Origin: Sipunculus nudus
Taxonomy: Eukaryota; Annelida; Sipuncula; Golfingiida; Sipunculidae
DNA: 64,000 nt
Direction of reading: 5' to 3'
Assembly: GCA_026874595.1 (NCBI GenBank)
Contig: CM049314.1
Span: forward strand, 34,887,229-34,951,228
The notes under the pieces were generated by a model that saw only the letters and a program-made list of their open reading frames with translations, was not told the origin of the DNA and made no database searches. The position numbers and the translations under genes are program-made. Below, piece by piece: positions 34,290 to 47,329 of this stretch (position 1 is the stretch's first letter; each line of letters starts with the position of its first letter).

Positions 34290-35690
34290 ACCACTTTTTA
34301 ATAATTTCATTATAATAGATTATAGCAAATATACATGTTTATTCTTCTTCTTTAATTGACTAATCTTCCTGCAGATTGTGGAAAAGCCAAAATATGAATT
34401 TTACTCATTATACAGAGTTATTATATGCAGTGTACAACCAACTTTTTAATATAAATAATGAAAACCGAAGGCTGTTCATATCGGGAAATAAATAGACTAT
34501 CAGTCTTACTACAATTACATGACCTCCAAATGTCAAATAAATTCTTGGAATCATTCGGCAGATGGGTGGAAAATGTCATGATTAACTTTAAAACATGACT
34601 GTCATTTAAGATTCTGTACAAAGAAATGGGTCAGACACACATAAAATCTAATGACTACATAAAACATACCATAACTAACCAGCCAAATAATTTGGCAGCA
34701 AAATTATCATTACTTTTTGAACTGGGAGAGGTCAAAATACTGGGGATCAGTCATTATATGAATTTCCTAAAACACTGGATTGTCAGAAGTAATTGTGGGA
34801 TTAAACTGATTTAATGGAGGACAGCTTGTGATGTGAACCATAAACTTATTAACTGAGTGCTCCCGGCTGGTCTAAGGTTAAAAAAAAGGATACCTACTTT
34901 ACCCAATCCAATACCAATTCAGGCGGACTGTGTGCTTGTAAGGAGAAAACAGCATCACAGGCCACTGAGGCATTTTTATACTCAGTGTTACAACAATTTG
35001 TACAAACCCAAAAATTTTTTAAAAAAATATGAAAATTCTACTTTGGCAATTTATAATTAAAAACTTCTATGTTTGAAATGTTAAAAAGTCATGAAAAAGT
35101 CAGGAGATTTTATTTTCTGATAGGATGGAAAATTTGTCACCAGTGTTCTCATTTCTTTGTTAAATTAGAATAAAGTTGAAGATGAAAGATTATTAACTAA
35201 TAATGGCTTATACATTTTATATAAGTCAACAATAAAACAAAAATCATCACAGATAAATAAATGTTTAATTAAAATAACTCAAATTATTTTAATTAAAATA
35301 TCATGTGACTCCATTACATTGTGCTCATAGGCATAACAGTGCAGTGCTAAAGTCTTCAATGGTGTATTTGATTTTCTGACCATGAACATGATAAAAAGGT
35401 CATCAGTCTTTATCTTTTGATAGTGTTTATTATCTGTGTTAATATGGTAATATATTTGGAGTTTGATAAATATATAGTTAATTGTGAATTAAAATTGTAT
35501 TTTTATACAAATTAGATATGTAAAAGTGAACATCCAGAATTAAATGAAGACATATCTTCTATAACTCATTCATGAACAAGAAGTAATTATTTTAAACAAG
35601 ATATAGTCTATAAATGAATCAGCCATATTTAGAAAACAAATGTAATGTTTTCTGTTATTAAGAAATAGCCATTTTCCGTTCACTTCTGAA
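34290..35690. other. AT-rich sequence, no gene seen
   Basis: No tandem or dispersed repeats recognised and no supported exon. Confidence 0.4.
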
Positions 35691-35699
35691 CACTAATCT

Positions 35700-36450
35700 C
35701 CAATTTTATCATTCTAATTTCATTGCACCAGGCACAAAAAAAGTAGAACGAGTTTTGCAGAGAGTGATGGGTCAGAATAATCCAGGCTCCCTGAGGACTG
35801 TGAAATATGCATTTCACGTGATCCAGTGGTTAATCTGTGTCCACTAATCAGAAAGACCTGTGCTCAAGAAACGTATTATTTACCGGACCCTGGCAGGCTT
35901 GTGCTGCTTTGGCCTGGTGGTGTAACATAAGACAGCCCTGGAGAGACGGATCAAGTGACAGAATATTTGTTCAGTTCAACATGACAGGCAGGCTTTGAAA
36001 GAGACAGTGACGAATGCGAAGATTTAGCTAATTTTCTTATTGCTGTTTTGAGCAAGTCAGAAATAATTAAGCTCTATTTTAGGTTATGGATAGATGGTTG
36101 ACAGCCCGTCTGCCTTTTATGTATTGAAAACCAAGAGATGTTTCTGCTTCTCCGTTTTTGTGCTAGAAAACAAGCCAAATGTGTAGATATGGCCAGAGTT
36201 TGTGCCAACAGGCAGTACCAATATTGATGGGCATTCATTCTCCTATTTGTCACGGTCGCAATCACCTACCCTCATTGGATCGGGAGAAAATTTGCCATCA
36301 ATTTAGCTTTGCCAAATGTACCAATATGTGAGAGGGAAAAATGATGCGGAAAAACAGAAAAGACAATTATGTAAATTTTCTCAGTCCCACTTTCATTTGA
36401 CCCTCCAAATTGTCATGAACATTTTTCAACCAAATGTGATGTAATTGAAT
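35700..36450. other. Unique, less AT-rich block; candidate conserved noncoding region
   Basis: This block has balanced composition, no internal repetition and many stops in all frames. It stands out from the repetitive AT-rich surroundings. In long-intron developmental genes such blocks are often enhancers. No cross-species comparison is possible here. Confidence 0.3.
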
Positions 36451-36879
36451 AGGGAATGTGGCATTTTGGTATTCCTTCAAGTACAGGTAAAAAAACATGC
36501 CAGGTTTTGTGTAGCTTTTCTTATGTAACCTCTAAAGGTCATTGGAAGGTCGTGACAAAACCCTAAGGAGCAGATTGTCAGGGCACTGGGACCTGATTCC
36601 AATTCATATAAAACGTTCACCCACATTCGCTAGTGACACTCTGCAGTTTAGAACTAAACTAGAAGCTTGTGTGCACCTGCTAGGCATGCTTAGTTGTTTT
36701 TACTCAGTAGGTTTTTGGTTAACCCGGCCAACCATCTGCCACCTCGCATGTTTGTTATAGAGAGGGCTAAATTTTCTTACTTTCTTTTTAGGCAAAGGCA
36801 GGCCAACAAACAAGGCTATATATTGTGTTTTTAGACCATTCGTTGGTATTATAATTGGAAAACCTAATGTTTTTAGTGT

Positions 36880-37345
36880 TTGTAATAATTAAACAGGAAT
36901 AATCTACTTACATTTTTAGACCAGATTTGGTGATTAATATGGTAAGTTTACAGTGCTTTTAGACTTTTAGACTGTAGGTGGGTAATAAACAGGGTTGAAT
37001 CTACTGACTTTGTGTTTATTGCACTGTTGGTATAAAGCAGAGTTAATCTACTGAATTGCGTTCAGACAACTCTTGGTAATATATAGTGTTAAATCTGACT
37101 TTGTATTTAGACAACCCTTGGTAATTGATAGGGTCTGATCTTCTGACTTTGTATTTAGACCAGAGTTGGTAATTTGTATCTTTTAAACTAGGGTTGGTAA
37201 AATATGAACAGTTCTGTATCTGCTGACTTTGTGTTTCTACCAGGGTTGGTAATAAAAAGACCTGCATGAATCTGTATTTATATGTATGTATATATCTAGA
37301 TCAGTGTTGATATAAACGGGGCTGAATCTACTGACTTCATGAAAG
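36880..37345 (+). repeat. Degenerate minisatellite, unit about 50-60 bp
   Basis: Blocks of CTACTGACTTTGTGTTTA, GACCAGGGTTGGTAAT and AAACAGGGTTGAAT recur in order about 8 times with irregular spacing. Confidence 0.8.
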
Positions 37346-37349
37346 ATTT

Positions 37350-38535
37350 CATAATGAAAAGGGACAAAATTACTTACTTCATGTTTAGAACAGGTTTGCT
37401 AATTAATACACTCTTTTTTTTTCTACCTCTGATATCAATTGGAGACATTCCTGTGCCAGTGGTTTACTTCCTGTAAACATATGGTCATATATTTTTCTTT
37501 TGATCAAATACACTGCATGCTTTATAGGAACCTTCATCCCAGCTAAAATATTTGAAAAAAATAATTTTCAGCATTGTTTGTTTCTAATATTTATATATAT
37601 TTTACATTATATTTTTTTTTCATTTAATTTTTTATTATTTTATACAAATATTTATACATATTGTGGTCTGCATTTTAATGGCAATGAGCTCAATATGTTA
37701 AAATTATTTTTAGAATATTTGGCATTTATGCTGCTAAGATGATTTCTACACATTTAACTGATTTTGTTTAAATGTAATCCTGTATTAGTTATCTTGTCCT
37801 CATTAGGGAACACATAAAAAATGAAAATCCCACAAGAAAATCCAGTTTTGAGAACATTATTATCTGCAGCTTAAATTAGTGTCCTGTGAATCGTAACTTT
37901 TATCTGGGTTCTTTTCTTTAAAGGAAGATGAATTTCTGTTGCGCACTTTAAATTACCCCCTAAATTATCACCAGCAAACAGCAGAATTTCTATCATTATG
38001 TTGAATATTTATTCTGGTAAAACCTGCCTGCAGCTGCTGGGTAACAATAAATACAGATGGCGGGGTTAGAGGGAATGTAGAACAGAACATCAATGGCTGT
38101 GCGGGTAAAGCAGTCATCATGTTTAGCTTGCTCACTTATCAGGGAATCGTGGCTGTGGCGACTCTAACAGGGTGTGAAAAACAAAGCAAGTTTTATCGAT
38201 CTTTCCACATAACACTCATTTGTGGGGTATTTACGCACAAAAGTGGCCCTGCCTATGAATTAAAACTTGAAGCAAGTGTCCATTTCCACTGAGCAACACC
38301 TATAAATCTTCATGGCAATGCCAACCCATGAGAGTTTATTCCAACCAAGGCTATCATTCAGCCACACTTTTGTGTCACCAGAATGTAGTTTTTTTCAGGG
38401 TTTCAGCAGTCAGCTGTAAAGTAAAACAAGATGGATGGGTCAGGTTACCCTGACGGTTTTAATACATACAAGTTGTGCATACTTGTCCAATACTGTCTGC
38501 CAGGTCATTCCTATGCATAACACAACCATCTGTGT
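37350..38535. other. Unique sequence with less AT-rich block at 38020-38400
   Basis: No gene is seen. The part at 38020-38200 is non-repetitive and contains a SOX-type AACAAT site (38043-38048) and a GATA-type TTATC site. Individually these are too short to mean much. Confidence 0.35.
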
Positions 38536-38539
38536 CCAG

Positions 38540-38800
38540 GCAAAATGTTCAAATTCCACAAGTAACATTGTCCACTGATAAAATTCCATTCCACAGCACA
38601 TAAAATTCATGAACAAAATTCTACAGGACATAAAATCCACTGATAAAATTCCTCTCCACTGAATATAAAATCCATGAACAAAATTCAACGGAACATTAAG
38701 TCCATTAATAAAATTCCATTCAACAGTACATATAAAATCCATGAAAAAAAAATTCCACAAGACGTAAAGTCCATTGGTAAAATACCAGAGGCCATTGTCC
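38540..38800. repeat. Minisatellite, unit about 38-40 bp, about 7 copies
   Basis: ACATAAAATCCATGAACAAA and ATAAAATTCCATTCCACAG alternate with variable length. The 156-codon minus-strand frame across it (38440-38910) is open because the repeat lacks stops on that strand. Confidence 0.8.
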
Positions 38801-39845
38801 ACAGACAAAAGCCAGAGGATATCAACCAAGGGCAAAATACCATATGGCATATGGACATTCCATACCATATACCATTTACAAATGACACAGGATAAAACAT
38901 CCTTTGACAAAATGTAAATACAAATCTGCAGAGTCTGTAAATGGGAAAGTACTTAAAGCCAAAAGTTCAGTGTCTGCTTTCTACAACATTGTTTCATTAC
39001 ATAATCCATTTGTTCTGCATGTAAATTATAAATTAAAGTAAAAAAAGACATTTATTGTAATATTTTTTAATATATACCAATTATATATCTATTATTTTAC
39101 AATTACTTAGATGGTTTAGCTGGATCCTTAGCAGTCCTCTTCTGTGTACCTTTATATTTCATACATGCCCACATGGATGCAGATTAATTTACTTTTACCT
39201 GCTTTTTTCCTGTGTAGATGATTCTTTGCCATGTACTTTGTCCTTGTGTATTTTGTTCAATTTGGACAATTTTCTGTACAGCACTCTGTGGGTGGATATA
39301 TTGTCCTGTATACAAAGGATCCAATTGAAACGACAAGTTTGCTGCTTGTAACAGCATCATCTAATGGAAATTTTATGAAGCAATTCATTGTGTATCATCT
39401 GCACAGGTCTGCAGCCCTTTTTTAACAGATTGACTGGATTTTAAAGAAAATGTATTGGTGTGTATTTTTCTTAGGTCTTTGAGAATTTGTGTCAGTTCTT
39501 AGCACCTTTCATTAAATTTACATTTTCTTACATTATGATTAATATGTACCCCCTTGCTGTTGTGCAGGTGTCCAAACATTTCACAATTGAAAGGTTACCA
39601 TTTACTTTGAGGAGCAGTAATAAAGCTGTAAAGAATTGGGGGGGGGGGCTAATTTATTCTTGTTTTTAACCCCTCCCCCCTTTACCTGCTTGGAGTTTAT
39701 TCTACATTTATTTGCAGCCATCAGTAAAATGATGTTATAGTTCAACATGTGTATGAAATCCCAAACACCTGAATTCTAGAATATATATCAGAGGAAACAT
39801 GGATGCAAGGGTAAATAGCTAGAACCTCTGAATTGTTTTATCACA
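38801..39845. other. Unique sequence, no gene seen
   Basis: It contains an 11-bp G run at 39638-39648. No exon or repeat family is recognised. Confidence 0.4.
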
Positions 39846-39848
39846 TCT

Positions 39849-42800
39849 AATGTCTCCCTGTTATCTTGAGCATCTGTTTTACTCCAATGTTTCCCTGTCT
39901 TCAATGTCTAGGCTCAGCCAAACAACTTTAATTTCTGGTCAGTGTTATCACTTTCAATTTCTCCCTGTCTTCTACATCTACTCTCAGTCACACAACTTGA
40001 GCCCCTGGTCAGTGTTATCACTTCCAATATCTCCCTGTCTTCTATATCTACTCTCAGTCACACAACTTGAGCCCCTGGTCAGTGTTATCACTTCCAATTT
40101 CTCCCTGTTTTCTATGTCTAAGCTCAGCCAGACAGCTTGAGCTCCTGGTCAGTGTTATCACTTCCAGTGTCCCCTGTCTTCTATTTCTGTGTAATCACCT
40201 TGAATGTCTCCCTGTCTTCTATATCTAGGCTCAGCGAGACAACTTGAGCTCTTAGTCACTGTATCACTTTGAATGTCTCCTTGTCTTCTATGTCTAAGCT
40301 CAGCCAGACAGCTTGAGCTCCTGGTCAGTGTTATCACTTCCAATGTCTCCCTGTCATCTATATATTAGCTCAGCTAGACAGCTTGAGCTCCTGGTCAGTG
40401 TTATCACTTCCAATGTCTCCCTGACATCTATATATTAGCTCAGCTAGACAGCTTGAGCTCCTGGTCAGTGTTATCACTTCCAATGTCTCCCTGTCATCTA
40501 TATATTAGCTCAGCTAGACAGCTTGAGCTCCTGGTTAGTCTTATCACTTCCAATATCTCCCTGTCTTCTATGTCTAAGTTCAGCTAGACAGCTTGAGCTC
40601 CTAGTCAGTGTTATCACTTCCAATGTCTCCGTCTTCTATGTCTAAGTTCAGCCACACAGCTTGAGCTCCTGGTCAGTGTTATCACTTCCAATGTCTCCCT
40701 GTCCTCTGTGTCTAAGCTCAGCTAGACAGCTTGAGCTCCTGGTCAGTGTTATCACTTCCAATGTCTCCCTGTCTTCTGTGTCTAAGCTCAGCTAGACAGC
40801 TTGAGCTCCTAGTCAGTGTTATCACTTCCAATGTCTCCGTCTTCTATGTCTAAGTTCAGCCACAAAGCTTGAGCTCCTGGTCAGTGTTATCACTTCCAAT
40901 GTCTCCATGTCTTCTGTGTCTAAGCTCAGTTAGACAGCTTGAGCTCCTAGTCAGTGTTATCACTTCCAGTGTCCCCTGTCTTCTATTTCTGTGTTATCAC
41001 TTCCAGTGTCTCCCTGTCTCTTATATCTAGGCACAGCCAGACAACTTGAGCTCCTAGTCATCATTATCACTCCCAGTGTCTCCTTTTCTTCTATGTCTAA
41101 GCTCATCCAGTCAGCTTGAGCTCCTGGTCAGTGTTATCACTTCCAATGTCTCCCTGTCTTCTATGTCTAAACTCAGCTGGACAGCTTGAGTCCCTGGTCA
41201 GTGTTATTACTTCCAATGTCTCCCTGTCTTGTATGTCTAAGCTCATCTAGACAGCTTGAGCTACTGGTCAGTGTAATCACTTCCAATGTCTCCCTATTTT
41301 CTGTGTCTAAGCTCAGCTAGACAGCTTGAGCTCCTGGTCAGTGTTATCACTTCTAGTGTCTCCCTGTCTTTTATATCTGTGTAATCACTTCCAATGTCTC
41401 CTTGTCTTCTATGTCAGTGTTATCACTTCCAATGTCTCCCTGTCCTCTATATCTAAGCTCTGCCAGAAAGCTTGAGCTCCTGGTCAGTGTTATCACTTCC
41501 AATGTCTCCCTGTCTTCTATGTCTGTGTTATCACTTTCAATGTCTCCCTGTCTTCTGTGTCTAAGCTCAGCTAGACAGCTTGAGCTCCTGGTCAGTGTTA
41601 TCACTCCCAATGTCTCCCAATCTTCTGTGTCTAAGCTCAGCTAGACAGCTGGAGCTCCTGGTCAGTGTTATCATTTTAGTGTCCCCTGTCTTCTTTGTCT
41701 GTCTTATCTCTTCCAGAGTCTCCCTGTCTCCTATATCTAGGCACAGCCAGACAGCTTGAGCTCCTAGTCAGCGTTATCCCTCCCAGTGTCCCCTTTCTTC
41801 TATGTCTAAGCTCATCCAGACAGCTTGAGCTCTTGGTCAGTGTTATTACTTCCAATGTCTTCTTGTCTTCTATGTCCAAGCTCAGCTGGACAGCTTGAGT
41901 CCCAGGTCAGTGTTATCACTTCCAATGTCTCTCTGTCTTCTATGTCTAAGCTCAGCTGGACAGCTTGAGTCCCAGGTCAGTGTTATCACTTCCAATGTCT
42001 CCCTGTCTTCCATGTCAAAACTCAGCTAGACAGCTTGAGCTACTGGTCAGTGTTATCACTTACAGTTTCTCCCTGTCTTCTATGTCTAAGCTCAGCCAGA
42101 CAGCTTGCGCTCCTGGTCAGTGTTATCACTTCCAGTGTCAGCTCCCTGTCTTCTATGTCTAAGCTCAGCCAGACAGCTTGAGCTCCTGGTCATCGTTATC
42201 ACTCCCAGTGTCTCCCTGTCTTCTGTATCTGTGTTATCATTTCCTGTGTCTCCTTGTCTTCTATATCTGAGTTCAGCCAGACAGCTAGAGCTCCTGTTCA
42301 GTGTTATCACTTCCAGTGTTGCCTTGACTTCTCTGTCTAGGCACAGCCAGACAACTTTAGCTCCTTGTCAGTGTTATCATTTCCAGTGTCTCCCTGTGTT
42401 GTATGTCTAAGCTAAGCCAGACAGCTTGAGCTCCTGGTCTGTGTTATCATTTCCAGTGTTTCCCTGTCTTCTATGTCTAAGCTCAGCCAGACAGCTTGAG
42501 CTCCTTGTCTGTGTTATCACTTCCAATGTTGCCTTGTCTTCTCTATCTAGGCACAGCCAGACAACTTGAGCTCCTTGTCAGTGTTATCATTTCCTGTGTC
42601 TCCTTGTCTTCTATGTCTGAGCTCAGCCAGACAGCTTGAGCTTCTGGTCAGTGTTATCACTTCCAATGTTGCCTTGTCTTCTATGTCTAAGCTCAGCCAG
42701 ACAGCTTGAGCTCCTGGTCTGTGTTATCACTTCCAGTGTCTCCCTGTCTTCTATGTCTAAGCTCAGCCAGACAGCTTGAGCTCCTGGTCTGTGTTATCAC

Positions 42801-45190
42801 TTCAAGTGTCTCCCTGTTTTGTATGTCTAAGCTCAGCCAGACAGCTTGAGCTCCTGGTCTGTGTTATCATTTCCAGTGTCTCCCTGTCTTCTATGTCTAA
42901 GCTCAGCCAGATAGCTTGAGCTCCTGGTCTGTGTTATCACTTCCAGTGTCTCCTATATCTTGTATGTTTAAGCTCAGCCAGACAGCTTGAGCTCCTGGTC
43001 AGTGTTATCACTTCCAGTGTCTCCCTGTCTTGTATGTCTAAGCTCAGCCAGACAGCTTGAGCTCCTGGTCAGTGTTATCACTTCAAATGTCTACCTGTTT
43101 TCTGTGTCTAAGATCAGATAGGCAGCTTGAGCTCCTGGTCAGTGTTATCACTTCCAATGTCTCCCTATCTTGTATGTCTAAGCTCAGCCAGACAGCTTGA
43201 GCTCCTGGTCAGTGTTATCACTTCAAATGTCTCCCTGTTTTCTGTGTCTAAGATCAACTAGACAGCTTGAGCTCCTGGTCAGTGTTATCACTTCCAGCTC
43301 CTGGTCTGTGTTATCACTTCCAGTGTCTCCCTGTCTTGTATGGCTAAGCTCAGCCAGACAGCTTGAGCTCCTGGTCAGTGTTTTCACTTCAAATGTCTCC
43401 CTGTTTTCTGTGTCTAAGATCAGCTAGACAGCTTGAGCTCCTGGTCTGTGTTATCACTTCCAGTGTCTCCCTGTCATGTATGGCTAAGCTCAGCCAGACA
43501 GCTTGAGCTCCTGGTCAGTGTTATCACTTCAAATGTCTCCCTGTTTTCTGTGTCTAAGATCAGCTAGACAGCTTGAGCTCCTGGTCTGTGTTATCACTTC
43601 CAGTGTCTCCCTGTCTTGTATGGCTAAGCTCAGGCAGACAGCTTGAGCTCCTGGTCAGTGTTATCACTTCAGATTTCTCCCTGTTTTCTGTGTCTAAGAT
43701 CAGCTAGACAGCTTGAGCTCCTGGTCTGTGTTATCTTTTCCAGTGTCTCTCTGTCTTGTATGTCTAAGCTCAGCCAGACAGCTTGAGCTCCTGGTCTGTG
43801 TTATCACTTCAAATGTCTCCCTGTTTTCTGTGTCTAAGATCAGCTAGACAGCTTGAGCTCCTGGTCAGTGTTATCACTTCCAATGTCTCCCTATCTTGTA
43901 TGTCTACGCTCAGCCAGACAGCTTGAGCTCCTGGTCAGTGTTATCACTTCAAATGTCTCCCTGTTTTCTGTGTCTAAGATCAACTAGACAGCTTGAGCTC
44001 CTGGTCAGTGTTATCACTTCCAGCTCCTGGTCTGTGTTATCACTTCCAGTGTCTCCCTGTCTTGTATGGCTAAGCTCAGCCAGACAGCTTGAGGTCCTGG
44101 TCAGAGTTATCACTTCAAATGTCTCCCTGTTTTCTGTGTCTAAGATCAGCTAGACAGCTTGAGCTCCTGGTCAGTGTTATCACTTCCAGCTCCTGGTCTG
44201 CGTTATCACTTCCAGTGTCTCCCTGTCTTGTATGGCTAAGCTCAGCCAGACAGCTTGAGGTCCTGGTCAGTGTTATCACTTCAAATGTCTCCCTGTTTTC
44301 TGTGTCTAAGATCAGCTAGACAGCTTGAGCTCCTGGTCTGTGTTATCACTTCCAGTGTCTCCCTGTCTTGTATGGCTAAGCTCAGCCAGACAGCTTGAGC
44401 TCCTGGTCAGTGTTATCACTTCAAATGTCTCCCTGTTTTCTGTGTCTAGGATCAGCTTGACAGCTTGAGCTCCTGGTCTGTGTTATCACTTCCAGTGTCT
44501 CCCTGTCTTGTATGTCTAAGCTCAGCCAGGCAGCTTGAGCTGCTGATCCGTGTTATCACTTCCAGTGTCTCCTATATCTTGTATGCTTAAGCTCAGCCAG
44601 ACAGCTTGAGCTCCTGGTCAGTGTTATCACTTCTAGTGTTTCCCTGTCTTGTATGTCTAAGCTCAGCCTGACAGCTTGAGCTCCTGGTGTGTGTTATCAC
44701 TTCCAGTGTCTCCCTGTCTTGTATGTCTAAGCTCAGCCAGACAGCTTGAGCTCCTGGTCTGTGTTATCATTTCCAGTGTCTCCCTGTCTTCTATGTCTAA
44801 GCTCAGCCAGACAGCTTGAGCTCCTTGTCTGTGTTATCACTTCCAGTGTCTCCCTGTCTTGTATGTCTAAGCTCAGCCAGACAGCTTGAGCTCCTGGTCC
44901 GTGTTATCACTTCCAGTGTCTCCCTGTCTTGTATGTCTAAGCTCAGCCAGACAGCTTGAGTCCCAGGTCAGTTTTATCACTTCAAATATGTCTCCATCTT
45001 CTATATGTGTGGATGCAGACAACTTGCACTTTGGGTCTGTTTTATCATACCTCATATCTTTATGTTTCTGTGTCTGAGAACAACCATACAACTTGTGCTT
45101 CTGACCTCTTGGTCCAGGTACACCCAGGCAACTTGACCAGTGTTATCACACCTGTCTGCTGTGTTTTGACACAACCAGCATTATCATGTT
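39849..45190 (+). repeat. 70-bp satellite array, about 70 copies, with 140-bp higher-order repeats
   Basis: The monomer is 70 bp: CAGCTTGAGCTCCTGGTCAG, TGTTATCACTTCCAATGTCT, CCCTGTCTTCTATGTCTAAG, CTCAGCCAGA. The array covers over 5 kb. Monomers are diverged at both ends (39849-39950 and 45000-45190) and most alike in the middle. From about 43080 to 44480 two monomer types alternate (TTTTCTGTGTCTAAGATCAG versus CTTGTATGGCTAAGCTCAGC), giving a 140-bp higher-order unit. A 26-bp partial duplication inside a unit appears at 43295, 44021 and 44187; spacing is 726 (5x140+26) and 166 (140+26). Each monomer has AGCTCA / TGAGCT inverted arms 11 bp apart. Open frames across it (up to 101 codons) are by-products. 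Confidence 0.95.
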
Positions 45191-45199
45191 TGGATTCTC

Positions 45200-45635
45200 A
45201 CTCTGAGTATTCTGTCCATGCATTGTCACAGACTTAGGTCCATCTTATGTCTACTTATAATGAGCCAAGGCTCATGTCCTAATGGTGTATCGACAGTCTG
45301 TCACCTGATGTGCATTGAGAGGGCAGTCTTCTGTCTGTTAGCTTCTTGTTTTGATCAATTTTTGCATGGTTGTGAGGTATTTGCCAGGTTTAAGGTTTCT
45401 CTGTTGTCTGTGTATCTCACCAACTTATTCAACTGGAAGCCAAATCCAGGGCTATTCTCATTGCAATGGCCATGAAAATTCTCAATTGTCAAGGTATTTT
45501 TGAATGTTCATAAGTTCAACTGCTTGTTGTCATGATCCTCTAGTTCAATTTAAGGTAAAAATTAGGTATTGTACTGACCATTTGAGTATGTGAACTTGCA
45601 TTAGATTCATCCATTCCAGTGGGGCACTATGTGAT
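45200..45635. other. Unique sequence, no gene seen
   Basis: The open frame 45218-45475 has no domain. No repeat is recognised. Confidence 0.4.
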
Positions 45636-45639
45636 GTGG

Positions 45640-45990
45640 CAGTACATTATGGGACATGTCATAATGATCTGTTTGATGTGACATGTTGGTATGTAATCTT
45701 GCATCTTGTCATGTGAGTTGCTTCATGTCATGTAATGTGCTGCAAATTGTGTCAATGAATTATGCATCATGTCATATGATGTAACAACATTATATCATGT
45801 CATGTGGCATTATGTCATGTGGTGTGGTGCATCATGTCATGTGACATGGCATCATGTCATATGATGTTACTTTATATATCATGTGATATAGCATCATGTC
45901 ATGTGTTGTGGCATCATGTCAGTGACTTGGCATCATGTCATGTGTTGTGGCATCATATCATGTTCCTTTCCATAATATCATGTGCTGAGG
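45640..45990 (+). repeat. ATCATGTCATGTG minisatellite, unit about 20 bp
   Basis: About 16 irregular copies of GGCATCATGTCATGTGATGT and variants. The second half (45820-45990) is the most regular. Confidence 0.88.
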
Positions 45991-45994
45991 TTTT

Positions 45995-47325
45995 ATATTT
46001 CCTTTTAAGATCTTTTTATCACACAACATGACTTTTAATTAAAGATGAATGTTACAATCAGTAATTGGCATGTTCTCTGAAGTTCTTTAAAGTCTCAATC
46101 TTAATGAATTTATGCATATAACAAATTTTAGTTGTCAGTATCTGCTAAATGTCATGACCCAGTTTTGAGATTTCTGTGGGATTGTGGTTTTGTTTTATAT
46201 GCAGATGTAAAATTTGCAGAATTGATTATGATATTCAAAATATTATGGATAATAGTCAGAACAACATAAAATACTTTTGTGTACTATAATTTATTATTTT
46301 CATTACCGCTCAAGCCATATAACAATGGATTAGTTGTAAAAAGTGTTTCAAATACAGGGTTAAATATCAGACCGATCAGTAAATGTACCAGACTTGGCAG
46401 ATATAGCATCATTGTGGTAAAACAAAAAATAGCTTTGGACAGATTTACAATGGAAATTAGCGGATGAACGGTATGATATACAGAGCACACCGGGTGCCAA
46501 ATATAGGATTCTTGCATGTCTTGTGACAGTTAAGAGCAGTATATAAGCAGAATGACATCATGAAAAAGACATTGATGTTCAATATTTGAACTGCAAAGCA
46601 CACATACTGTGTTTAATAATTCATCCAATTATGAATCCTTAGTGTGATTTACTTGTCCTCAACGAGGTTTCTCGGGAATAGCTTTGTGATTTTGGGCTTT
46701 GACGTCTAAGGCTCTGACGAGGTTAGCACACAATATTCCTCTCAGTAAACTAGCCATAAACTCAATAAACACCCAAATTATGGCAACAGCCTTCCTTTTC
46801 TTACTTTGTATATCTTTTTTCCCTTGTTTCCTTTAACTTTAAAGTACAAGCTAGACTTGCATTAATAGCCATGCAAAAATTAGAGTTAACATTGGAGGGT
46901 GCATCATTTTCCTTTTAAGTCCTAGAGCTGGTAATATTTCTAGGGTATTGACATTAACTGTGTGTTTGCTTTGGAGCTGTTGTATTTTTCTTGAAGAGGA
47001 AAAGTGGATTATGGGTAGAGATCAGCCCCACTTTATTAAATTTCAAATCTATAAGCCAGAGTCCTGTTTTCATGTTTATTAAGTTACCACACATTTCATG
47101 TTAAGTGCCAGTGAGATGGTAAATATATGTATGTCTTAATTATAGCAGTCATATTTTTGTCCACATTTGGGATAAAAACAAACACAAAAATCATGTATTT
47201 AAAGGTTAAAACATATAAAACTGGTTAAAGACGTATGCATGTGTTTACATGTCACTGGACCACATTCTGCCATAATACAAAGGTGATCATATTAATGGCC
47301 CAGCTGTTACAGAAAGGTATATAGA
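45995..47325. other. AT-rich unique sequence, no gene seen
   Basis: No repeat or exon recognised. Confidence 0.4.
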
Positions 47326-47329
47326 GTGA

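Noticed and set aside
38440-38910. 156-codon minus-strand frame
   Set aside because: Most of it lies in a 38-40 bp tandem repeat lacking stops on that strand. No domain or splice sites are visible.
39850-45091. Many Ser/Leu/Val-rich open frames across the satellite, up to 101 codons on both strands
   Set aside because: The 70-bp period is not a multiple of three, one phase contains a stop (TCTAAG), and frames end after about two to three monomers. They are shadows of the repeat.
39849-45190. CRISPR array
   Set aside because: Units are contiguous 70-bp monomers without unique spacers, and the DNA is eukaryotic in character.
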